Source of the DNA: Macrococcus equipercicus
Lineage (GTDB): Bacteria; Bacillota; Bacilli; Staphylococcales; Staphylococcaceae
Assembly: GCF_004359525.2 (NCBI RefSeq)
Contig: NZ_SCWC02000010.1
Coordinates: 1-64,000, forward strand
Direction of reading: 5' to 3'
DNA: 64,000 nucleotides
Below the pieces are notes generated by a model that saw nothing but the letters and a program-made list of their open reading frames with translations, searched no databases and was not told where the DNA came from. A program made the translations under genes and the position numbers. Within the stretch, counting starts at the first letter, position 1; each line of letters begins with the position of its first letter. Positions 7,947-15,680 of this stretch are shown here, piece by piece.

Positions 7947-8531
7947 TCAGCCTTTTAAAGGCAGTGCCATGTCCTTCAGTTTATCAAAGAAAAGCACTTC
8001 ATCCTGGCCATAGTGAAAACGCCCGTCCTCATCTATATGATACTGATCGGTATCAATCGTCCTTTCAATGAAGACCAGGAAATCATTCAATGACTCGGCG
8101 ACGACATACATCGTCTCGAGATCGCTGCCATAGGTGATGACCTGTCCCTTTGTTCCCGTCTCACCCGGATCTGTATCAACAGCCAGGAAGTTACCGAAGC
8201 CGTCAGTCGCAAAAGGCAGCCAGAGCTCATGATAATATTCTTCCTTGATGGCACCTTCAGGCACAACAGAAACCGCAATCTCTTCCGCTTCATCCTGATT
8301 AAACTCCACTTCTCTGATGACTTCCTCCAGCGGCAGCCACTCAAGACCGAAGAACAGACCGACACTGTCATAACTCTCACCATCCGCTTCCCGGTACAGC
8401 GCCACGAACTGTTCATCAAGCGGTGCCTTAAATACTTCAACAAGGGCCTCAATCTCCTCATCCGTCGCACCTGGATTCAATGTAGCTGCGAAATAAACCT
8501 TGTCATTCTCAAACAATCGTTTAATATCCAT
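7947..8531 (-). CDS. SMI1/KNR4 family protein
   Basis: A 194-residue acidic protein with SMI1/KNR4 (SUKH superfamily) features: an N-terminal helix with GATDEEIEALVEVFKAPLDEQFVALYREADG, then LFFGLEWLPLEEVI, then the hallmark LPFATDGFGNFLAVDTDPG. SUKH proteins often act as immunity proteins against secreted or contact-dependent toxins, but many stand alone with unknown roles. No toxin gene adjoins it here, so an immunity role is only a family-based possibility. The ATG at 8531 has a GGGGAGG site. The neighbouring gene on the right is divergent. Confidence 0.8.
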   Translation of the reverse strand: MDIKRLFENDKVYFAATLNPGATDEEIEALVEVFKAPLDEQFVALYREADGESYDSVGLFFGLEWLPLEEVIREVEFNQDEAEEIAVSVVPEGAIKEEYYHELWLPFATDGFGNFLAVDTDPGETGTKGQVITYGSDLETMYVVAESLNDFLVFIERTIDTDQYHIDEDGRFHYGQDEVLFFDKLKDMALPLKG

Positions 8532-8658
8532 ACAATACCTCCCCTGTGTAATAGTTGATTATTCCCTTTGCGGTAGATATTTACACATCAACAAACAATT
8601 TTTGCCAAGTATATGATACAATGGCTAAAATTACTCTTAATCAGTAAAGGAGACGAAT

Positions 8659-9099
8659 ATGAACAGAACCGACGCTATTCTTCTTTTCAGCCAGATCGGC
8701 ATGCTTATCCTCGGCTTGCTGTACTTACCTGACATCATCAGATCAGGCCTGACACCAGATAATCTATATGCCCTCTTTATGCTACTCGGTGCACTGACAC
8801 TCGTCTCAGGCTTCGGCACAAACATTTTCACTAATACCCTAAACCGCGAAGATTACAGCAGACACTATCCGCTGATAGTCCGGCTGCGCTGGTCATGGAT
8901 CAATACAATCATTCAGGGACTCTGCATCATAGCCTTCGCCGCCATCTGTTATTACCTTACCGTTTTTCTGAGTGACGAGTGGTTATGGCGTATACTGAGT
9001 CTTCTCTGGATTCTAGTGTGCCTCTATGACATTTACCGGGAATGGCGGCAAAGAAGAATATGGATGGGAGGAGAAAGTAAAACAGGCTTTAGAATTTAA
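8659..9099 (+). CDS. Putative membrane protein, 146 residues
   Basis: Four hydrophobic segments are visible at about residues 7-25, 37-55, 75-98 and 107-122, ending in a basic tail (WRQRRIWMGG). This suggests a small four-span membrane protein. I do not recognise the family. The ATG at 8659 follows AAAGGAG, and a TACAAT -10-like hexamer lies about 40 bp upstream. It converges on a 47-residue gene on the opposite strand that ends 10 bp away. Confidence 0.65.
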   Translation: MNRTDAILLFSQIGMLILGLLYLPDIIRSGLTPDNLYALFMLLGALTLVSGFGTNIFTNTLNREDYSRHYPLIVRLRWSWINTIIQGLCIIAFAAICYYLTVFLSDEWLWRILSLLWILVCLYDIYREWRQRRIWMGGESKTGFRI

Positions 9100-9108
9100 G
9101 ATGCCTTA

Positions 9109-9252
9109 TTACAAATTCCCCAGATAAAACACCGTTGCAGAGACAAGAGTATGAACCATGAGAAACAGCAGAATAGCATTAATGGACGGCGGCTCATATT
9201 CCTCCTCCAGGACGACAAAGTAATCAAACAACATCTTCTTGAATTTATCCAT
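9109..9252 (-). CDS. Small membrane protein, 47 residues
   Basis: A short gene with an excellent AAGGAGG site 9 nt before its ATG at 9252. The product starts with an amphipathic basic/acidic segment (MDKFKKMLFDYFVVLEEEYEPP) and continues as one membrane span (INAILLFLMVHTLVSATVFYL). An overlapping frame on the same strand is longer but has no ribosome binding site and an unlikely Cys/Arg-rich sequence. The function is unknown. The pattern of charged head plus one span is common among small regulatory membrane proteins and toxin-like peptides; neither role is shown. Confidence 0.6.
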   Translation of the reverse strand: MDKFKKMLFDYFVVLEEEYEPPSINAILLFLMVHTLVSATVFYLGNL

Positions 9253-9312
9253 GTGCGAACGACCTCCTTTTTAGAGGAGTATATGATATGGTTATGACAA
9301 GAAATGACGTAG

Positions 9313-10017
9313 TCCATAAAACATGAGAAATTATTTAATGTCTGTGAGATTATATCAGCTCAACACCTGAAAGCCATCAATGAAATACTGCTCTATCTGA
9401 CAGAAGTCTCCTCTATCACCCTAACTGAATATAGTTTCAGCCAAGTTCGTTACAACAACCAGAACCGCCATTACGAACTGCCGGTTGATATCGCGAAGTT
9501 TCTCTATGACTCTATGTTGATCAGTGATGAAGCAGGTAGTCATCAGTTGAAAGAAATAAAAGACGAACAAGCATTATCCTCGCTGTTTGAGAATTTTGTC
9601 TACGCATTCTATCAGAAAGAAACAGACTGGAAAGTCTCACGTCCTAAGATTCATTGGGATGTCGATGACGGGTACAGCGAAGCACTTCCGGTTATGCAGA
9701 CGGATATTGTGCTGAAGAAAGATAATCAGACGATCATCATTGATACAAAATTCTATCAGCAGAATATGAAATCAAGATATGAGAAAGGATCAAAGAAACA
9801 TCTTTCAGGAAATCTATATCAGCTATTTACGTATCTGGAGAACTATCAGGAGAAAGATGACGAAACAGTCAGTGGCATGTTGCTGTATGCGATGACGAAT
9901 GACGAAGAGCAGCCGGATCATGAGTATGTAATCAAGAGGAAGAAAGTGAAAGTAACACATATCAATCTATCGCAGGAAATGAAAAAGATAAGTCAGGAGC
10001 TGAGAGAGCTCGTTTGA
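9313..10017 (+). pseudogene. mcrC: McrC remnant (5-methylcytosine restriction), 5'-truncated
   Basis: The open frame from 9313 gives about 234 residues matching only the C-terminal half of McrC. It has the VRYNNQNRHYELPVDIAKFLYDS segment, then a PD-(D/E)XK nuclease core with the metal-binding pattern QTDIVL and IIIDTKFYQ. Full McrC proteins are roughly twice this long and need the McrB GTPase, which is absent. The frame is blocked upstream by a TAG at 9310. The internal ATG at 9514 would remove further conserved residues and lacks a ribosome binding site. I therefore read it as a decayed gene at the edge of the defence island. The nuclease motif itself is intact. Confidence 0.75.
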
Positions 10018-10209
10018 CTTATCTTGCTTAGCTTAACATTTTAAAAGTCAATTAGATATAAACAAATGAATATTTATATTACCAATGTAAACTGTAATGG
10101 TAAAAGAAAGATACATAAATATGATACTTAACTTAATCAATATTATATTATAATTTCTTTTCTGACGGCTTATCATCCAATATATAAGCTTAAAGATACA
10201 ATAATAATA

Positions 10210-11937
10210 TTAATATAAGTTTTTTAAAATTTTTAATTTGTTTAAGAGCGGCTTTATATTTTCTAAATTTATAGTTTCATAATTTTCCAATACATTTTGC
10301 GCTAATACTATTTTACTAATACTATTACCTTCCCCCTTATTCAGATATTTCCTTCCATTAATTACAAGATTATCCGTATATTCTTTTATCATATCTTCTA
10401 TTTCATATTCTTTATCAGCTTCCAATTTATTTATAGTCAGAATATATAAATTACCAATTAAATTTACAGGTGAAGGATCACATGTATTTAATTTAGATTT
10501 TAACATATCAGAATCAATATCTAATTGCTTCTTTGCAGTATTAATAAACTTATGTAGAGGTTTGTCCTTTCCTTCGTTGTCGAATAGTAAAACTACAGGT
10601 TTACTAGGTTGTATATCAAGTCTTTCATTAAAATATTGAAAGTAATTTATTGGGTTTTTATTATGTTTACCTCCCGGCTTGGAAGAATAGTAATTTAAAA
10701 TTTTAGACATAGTGTCAGCCCCATCTATGGCTAAATCAAAAAAATAGTACAGTCTTTTATTTCTTTTAATAAAATTAATTTTATAATGATATTTATTATC
10801 CTTAAACTCGACGAGTTCTGGATACTCTTTATAATATTTTTTTAATGCAGCCTTTATATAGTAAATATCTGTTTTCCCTTCAGGAAAAACAACTATATTA
10901 TTTGGTTTATAGAATAAATTATAGAATAAAAACTTTTGATATTCTCTTTCTTTGGCATTTAATACCGAATCGTGTAAGTACGTAGTAAAATCTTTGCGAT
11001 ATGATTTTTCCTGTCTTTCCTTATTATACTCTATTTTTTTATTATATATTTCAATAGAATGGATAAAAGATAATCGTCCTTCAATTTGATTAGCATTTAA
11101 TACTTGCTCATTAATAATTGGTGATTGATCCAATAAAAATTTATGTACTAGAGATCTGGTTGCTTTATAATAATCTCTTTTTATATTTAATCTATTATTT
11201 ACTACTAATCCAGTTACCTCTTGGCGTGAATTATTAAGTTGAACTCTATATTTAGAACCATTTAATTTAAAACCATTTTTATTAATTAGTTGTTCAATCT
11301 CATAATAGAAATCTCCAAACGATTGGTAGAATTTCCTTGAATTACTAGAGAAAGTTAAATCATCAGCATATCTTGTATAGTCTACAGAATACTTTTGACA
11401 TATATCCAAGACTTTCATATCAAATATATTGAGTATCAAATTACTCATGATTGGTGAAGTTGGAGCCCCTTGAGGAAGAGACCCTTCATAGCAAATCAAT
11501 TTACTAATTGTTGTTGCCACTTCATCGTTTAAAAGAAAATACTTATTTTTGATTAAAAAGCCCCGAACTCTACCAAAGTGTATCGACTTAAAGAAGTCTT
11601 TAATATCAATGTTAAATACGATTTTTTTATTCCTATGAATTTTTGCATTAGTAAAAATACTTCTTTCTTTAATAAAACCATGAGATACATTATGAGAGAC
11701 TCGATCCTTCATCATTAAATTATATTGAGTTTCTAGCAAGTCTTTTATTTTATATTGCAACCTTTTTAGTTTTGGATGTGGTGAATTAATTACTCTGGAC
11801 TCGCCATTTTTTTTCAATATCTCAAATGTAGAATAAGGATGGTCTAAATGATATAAAAGATATACAAACGATTTATATGGAATTGATAAATGAAAAGCAA
11901 GCGTTCTTTTAGTGTTAATTAGCGATAAGTTCTCCAT
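10210..11937 (-). CDS. Retron reverse transcriptase fused to a TOPRIM domain
   Basis: A 575-residue two-domain protein. Residues about 1-310 form a retron-type reverse transcriptase with NSPHPKLKRLQ (51-61, the retron X region), NIDIKDFFKSI, SLPQGAPTSPIMSNL, the catalytic YADD at 190-193, and VTGLVVN at 241-247 (the retron Y region that recognises the RNA). Residues about 345-575 hold a TOPRIM-like effector with PEGKTD (352-357) and LLFDNEGKD (451-458) as likely metal ligands. The same layout is known from Retron-Eco2 (Ec67). It would make a branched RNA-DNA from the upstream RNA at 11962-12092 and release effector activity on phage infection. It is AT-rich and flanked by restriction genes. 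Confidence 0.9.
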   Translation of the reverse strand: MENLSLINTKRTLAFHLSIPYKSFVYLLYHLDHPYSTFEILKKNGESRVINSPHPKLKRLQYKIKDLLETQYNLMMKDRVSHNVSHGFIKERSIFTNAKIHRNKKIVFNIDIKDFFKSIHFGRVRGFLIKNKYFLLNDEVATTISKLICYEGSLPQGAPTSPIMSNLILNIFDMKVLDICQKYSVDYTRYADDLTFSSNSRKFYQSFGDFYYEIEQLINKNGFKLNGSKYRVQLNNSRQEVTGLVVNNRLNIKRDYYKATRSLVHKFLLDQSPIINEQVLNANQIEGRLSFIHSIEIYNKKIEYNKERQEKSYRKDFTTYLHDSVLNAKEREYQKFLFYNLFYKPNNIVVFPEGKTDIYYIKAALKKYYKEYPELVEFKDNKYHYKINFIKRNKRLYYFFDLAIDGADTMSKILNYYSSKPGGKHNKNPINYFQYFNERLDIQPSKPVVLLFDNEGKDKPLHKFINTAKKQLDIDSDMLKSKLNTCDPSPVNLIGNLYILTINKLEADKEYEIEDMIKEYTDNLVINGRKYLNKGEGNSISKIVLAQNVLENYETINLENIKPLLNKLKILKNLY

Positions 11938-11961
11938 ATATTAACTTCCTTTTAGTAAAAG

Positions 11962-12092
11962 TCATGTGGCTACTCATTATGTTTATACCAATTGCCAACT
12001 ATCCCACTAGATGATGATGCGTACAGGTAACAAATGTCCCTGCCTTTCTTTTCAAGGTATGCGAAGCACATACCAAAAATCTAGCCACATGA
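11962..12092 (-). ncRNA. Retron msr-msd noncoding RNA
   Basis: On the minus strand, 131 nt upstream of the reverse transcriptase are bounded by perfect 11-bp inverted repeats, TCATGTGGCTA (12092-12082) and TAGCCACATGA (11972-11962). These are the expected a1/a2 arms that bring the RNA ends together. The first base after a1 is G (12081), the candidate branching guanosine. Next come a GGTATG/CATACC hairpin with a TGCTTCG loop and a CAGGxACA/TGTxACCTG hairpin (msr), then a segment with weaker pairing that is the probable msd template. The RNA ends 24 nt before the start codon. Exact msd boundaries cannot be set by eye. Confidence 0.8.
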
Positions 12093-12159
12093 TATGTTAA
12101 TTATATAAAAAAAAGTTAGGGTTAGAAAGAAAATTATGTAATAATATTACTTTATGAAA

Positions 12160-13359
12160 TTATACTAACATATTATTTAATAATTCTTGTTTTTTAATTT
12201 TTAACAAAGTTATTTTTTGACTAATCTTTATTATACATGAATCCATATTTTCCATTAGACTACTTATTTTTTTTTGCTCATTTAGTACTGGGATAAACTC
12301 TTTTATATGTAATATATCATTTTTACGAAGGTTTGTTTGACTAACTCCATTATCAAACTTTAATAAATGCTTATTTCTATTTAAAATAAGAAATAAAAAG
12401 TATGGATGAGTATCAATTGGTCTCATCTTAGCTATTCTCTGATTCACTGCGTATCTATTAGATTCACTCACAAAGTAACCCTTTGCCAACGCTTTTCCGT
12501 TAGGCAAATCACTGAGCACCAGTAACGTATCTCCTTTCATAGCAAGTAATTCACCATGAGAAACAGTCTTTTTAACTTCACCATTAGTAGATATAAATTT
12601 TGAATTGACTAAAATATATTTACCTTCTTTAACTACATAATTTTCATGTGCAAGTCCATTTTCATATATAACTATTTCATTTAATTGTTTTTCTTCCCAC
12701 TCCGGATAATCCTCACCATTCTCATCTTTGAATCGCAATTCTTGAGAGAATATCTTTTGCATATATCCCTTCTTCTGCTCTTCCAATAACGCCAGCTTCT
12801 TCTCTTCCAACTCAATCTGCCGATCAAGCTTACTAAAAAACTCACCGATTTTTTGTTGTTCATTTAAACTAGGTATATTAATGACTATATTTTCTAACTC
12901 CGTAAAGTAAAGATTTGATACACTTCCGCCTTCTACTCTTTTGGCAAATTCATTTGTTAATTTTCCACGTATATAATTCATTATAAAATATGGATTTTCT
13001 TTTGTATTATAAACAGAAATCATTTCTCCAATAGCAATATCAGGTAATGTCAGTACAGATACTTTCGAAAAATCTCTTGCTTTTTCTCCTACACGTGGAA
13101 TTAAGATTTCTCCTCCATTACTCAATTTTAGATTTTTTAAGGATATATTGGTATGTGAACCCACTTTTCTAATTACACCATGGTACTTAGTGTATAACTC
13201 GCCATACCTTACACAAGGCGTTCCTCCTTCATTCACTAAAGACCATTTTGGAGCACTCTTTCCATAATAAAAATAACCAAAATCTTTAAATGTACCATTT
13301 GTCCACTCACCACTAAACTCAGGAAACCGTAATTCTGGCATTCTCTTTTCATTAGTCAT
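12160..13359 (-). CDS. hsdS: HsdS, type I restriction specificity subunit
   Basis: A 399-residue DNA-recognition subunit with the usual two target-recognition domains (about 15-165 and 215-360). They are separated and followed by the conserved helical spacers (LNEQQKIGEFFSKLDRQIELEEKKLALLEEQKKGYMQKIF, and LNEQKKISSLMENMDSCIIKISQKI). It pairs with the adjacent hsdM and with hsdR to form the methylase and endonuclease complexes, and it sets the bipartite target sequence. It starts one base after the hsdM stop codon. The recognition domains are AT-rich compared with hsdM, as expected for exchangeable segments. Confidence 0.92.
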   Translation of the reverse strand: MTNEKRMPELRFPEFSGEWTNGTFKDFGYFYYGKSAPKWSLVNEGGTPCVRYGELYTKYHGVIRKVGSHTNISLKNLKLSNGGEILIPRVGEKARDFSKVSVLTLPDIAIGEMISVYNTKENPYFIMNYIRGKLTNEFAKRVEGGSVSNLYFTELENIVINIPSLNEQQKIGEFFSKLDRQIELEEKKLALLEEQKKGYMQKIFSQELRFKDENGEDYPEWEEKQLNEIVIYENGLAHENYVVKEGKYILVNSKFISTNGEVKKTVSHGELLAMKGDTLLVLSDLPNGKALAKGYFVSESNRYAVNQRIAKMRPIDTHPYFLFLILNRNKHLLKFDNGVSQTNLRKNDILHIKEFIPVLNEQKKISSLMENMDSCIIKISQKITLLKIKKQELLNNMLV

Positions 13360-13360
13360 G

Positions 13361-14911
13361 CTACAACACTCCTAATTCTTTCAAATATCCGTTAATCTCT
13401 TCTTCTAATACTGCGATTTCTTTATCGATATCCTTCAGTTCCTGCTGTACTTTCTCCAAATCAACCGGCTCTTCTTCAATGAACGTATCCACGTATCTTG
13501 GAATATTTAAATTATAATCATTTTCTTTAATCTCTTCTAACGTCGCTGCATAGCTATAGCGGTCGATAGTCTCTCTTGTTTGATAAGTCTCTACAATCTT
13601 ATCGACATGCACACTAGTCAGGTTATTCTGATTCTTACCTTTTTCAAATTCTTCTGATGCATCAATGAACAACACTTTATCATCTTGTTGACGGCATTTC
13701 TTGAACACCAGGATACATGTCGGGATGCTTGTGCCATAGAAGATATTAGCAGGTAATCCGATGACAGCATCCAGATAGTTCTTCTCTTCGATTAAGTACT
13801 TACGAATCACACCTTCTGCTGCACCGCGGAATAAAACACCGTGTGGTAATACGACTGCCATTGTGCCATTATCATCTAAGTGGTAGATCATATGTTGGAC
13901 GAAAGCAAAGTCTGCTTTTGATTTTGGTGCGAGTTTACCGTAGTTAGAGAATCTCTCGTCATCTAGATACTTCGCATCTGCTGACCATTTTGCACTATAC
14001 GGCGGATTTGCAATTACCGCTTCAAACTTCTCTTCAATGACTGCCGGTTCTTCCAATGTATTACCATTCTCAATCGTGAAGTTATTGAAGTTGACATCAT
14101 GCAGTAACATATTCATACGAGCCAAGTTATATGTCGTACTGTTCAGTTCCTGTCCATAATAATGACGCACATTCGCTTCTTTACCGACACGTAGGAGAAG
14201 TGAACCTGATCCACACGTCGGGTCATAGACGTTCTTAAGGTCTGTCTTACCCATTGTGACGATTTTAGCAAGAATTTTAGAGACCTGCTGCGGTGTATAG
14301 AATTCTCCTGCTTTCTTACCAGCCGTCGCTGCGAACTGGCCGATCATATATTCATACGCATCCCCGAGCATATCAATCTCAAGTTCACTATGTACAAAAG
14401 GCAGTTCACTTAGATTCATCATAACTTTTGAGATGAGTTTCGTTCGAGTTGCGACGTTGTTACCAAGACGTGATGAGTTCAAATCCATATCCGAGAACAG
14501 ATTGACGAAGTCATCCTGACTGTCTGTGCCAAGTGTCGATTCCTCCACTTTGCTTACAGCTTTAGCCAAATCTTCAATATTGAATTTATCCGCAATGATA
14601 TCTGCAATCATCTTGCTATAAAGATACTGCGGTTCAATGACGAAGCCGATTCGTTTAGTCAGCTCATCTGTGATGGCCTCCTGATATTCAGGATTCTCCC
14701 AAGCGTCTTCATAGCTGATGTCATCATCGCTGAGTAACTCTGCAATCTGCTCTTCTGTCTTCTCTGATAAGAAACGGTAGAAGATTAACCCTAAAATATA
14801 ATTTCTGAATTCACTCGCATCCATATTCCCGCGAAGATCGTTCGCAATACTCCATAACTTCTTATGTAACTCCGCCTGCTGTTGTTTCTGTGCTTCTGTA
14901 ACTGATGTCAT
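13361..14911 (-). CDS. hsdM: HsdM, type I restriction N6-adenine methylase
   Basis: A 516-residue methyltransferase subunit. The N-terminal helical domain (WSIANDLRGNMDASEFRNYILGLIFYRFLSEK) is followed by the catalytic domain with the SAM motif DPTCGSGS (230-237) and the catalytic NPPY (302-305). A C-terminal coiled coil (EEPVDLEKVQQELKDIDKEIAVLEEEI) contacts HsdS. All key residues are present. It is transcribed with hsdS. A 110-bp gap separates it from the half-size specificity gene upstream, and GGAGGAACATTATATG gives a strong start. Confidence 0.94.
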   Translation of the reverse strand: MTSVTEAQKQQQAELHKKLWSIANDLRGNMDASEFRNYILGLIFYRFLSEKTEEQIAELLSDDDISYEDAWENPEYQEAITDELTKRIGFVIEPQYLYSKMIADIIADKFNIEDLAKAVSKVEESTLGTDSQDDFVNLFSDMDLNSSRLGNNVATRTKLISKVMMNLSELPFVHSELEIDMLGDAYEYMIGQFAATAGKKAGEFYTPQQVSKILAKIVTMGKTDLKNVYDPTCGSGSLLLRVGKEANVRHYYGQELNSTTYNLARMNMLLHDVNFNNFTIENGNTLEEPAVIEEKFEAVIANPPYSAKWSADAKYLDDERFSNYGKLAPKSKADFAFVQHMIYHLDDNGTMAVVLPHGVLFRGAAEGVIRKYLIEEKNYLDAVIGLPANIFYGTSIPTCILVFKKCRQQDDKVLFIDASEEFEKGKNQNNLTSVHVDKIVETYQTRETIDRYSYAATLEEIKENDYNLNIPRYVDTFIEEEPVDLEKVQQELKDIDKEIAVLEEEINGYLKELGVL

Positions 14912-15021
14912 ATAATGTTCCTCCTAATATACTATGGTTGAAATGATTAATGTGTTACCTATTATTGAAATCCAACTTATTGTTTTAATTCAGAGAATTG
15001 TTAAACAGCCTTGTTCAATAT

Positions 15022-15579
15022 TTAATCAAGTACTTGCTTTAATAATAATGATAGTAATTCACTCTTCTGTTTCTGCAGATATTTCAATCTGATGCTTGCT
15101 TTATACACTTTTGCAATACGCTGCTGTTTCTCAAGCGGCGGTAACGTAATGGTGAACTCTTTTATCTGGTGGACGGATAACTTTTTAACCAAAGTAGCGC
15201 CCTGACTAATCGCTTTTAGTTGCTGCGCCGCTTCTACCGATTCTGTCAGCCAGTAGTTCAGAAAGTCAGGATCAATATCGCTGAATCCAGTTAACTTGCA
15301 ATAGTTATACGGCAATATAAAGCCATCATGCTGTTCACTCACTATGGCACTTTCTGTATTAGCAAGGTTAATAACAATATCCCCTTGCTTGATAGACTGT
15401 ACTTTCGAGATGTCTGACAGCTGAATCGGTTTGTGCATGGTCGCTGTCTCCATGTACTTACCCTGATCTTCACCAAGAGCTGCTTGATCATAGAGATAAT
15501 AAGTCGCTCCAGTAGGATCAGAAGTAAGACGAGATACCAATGTGCCTGATTCAATTGTCAGTAATGATTCTAACTTCAT
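15022..15579 (-). CDS. Half-size type I specificity-like protein (single TRD)
   Basis: A 185-residue protein with one target-recognition domain (about 1-145) ending in the type I S signature QIKEFTITLPPLEKQQRIAKVYKASIRLKYLQKQKSELLSLLLKQVL. This is half the length of a normal HsdS. It has its own ribosome binding site and start, ends cleanly, and shows no sign of being a broken gene. Such half-subunits can work as dimers. It lies between hsdR and hsdM and is far less AT-rich than the recognition domains of hsdS. It could serve this HsdM, or the divergent methylase at 23.7-25.3 kb. Confidence 0.75.
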   Translation of the reverse strand: MKLESLLTIESGTLVSRLTSDPTGATYYLYDQAALGEDQGKYMETATMHKPIQLSDISKVQSIKQGDIVINLANTESAIVSEQHDGFILPYNYCKLTGFSDIDPDFLNYWLTESVEAAQQLKAISQGATLVKKLSVHQIKEFTITLPPLEKQQRIAKVYKASIRLKYLQKQKSELLSLLLKQVLD

Positions 15580-15638
15580 TTCGACTCCTTTGTAATTTTT
15601 ATTTATTACATTTTTAACTATAATCTACAATATAAAAT

Positions 15639-15670
15639 AAATCAAGTAATTTTAATAAATTACTTGATTT
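15639..15670 (-). terminator. Terminator after hsdR
   Basis: A 14-bp perfect AT-rich stem (AAATCAAGTAATTT) with a 4-nt loop lies 11 bp past the hsdR stop, followed on the minus strand by a weak T-rich tail. It separates hsdR from the specificity and methylase genes, which therefore probably have their own promoter. Confidence 0.6.
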
Positions 15671-15680
15671 AAGTTCGATT

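Noticed and set aside
9096-9317. 73-residue minus-strand frame
   Set aside because: Cys/Arg-rich shadow with no ribosome binding site; the overlapping 47-residue frame has a perfect one.
10210-11937. Reverse transcriptase considered as a group II intron protein
   Set aside because: No maturase or intron RNA domains, the retron X and Y motifs are present, and the upstream RNA has a1/a2 repeats.
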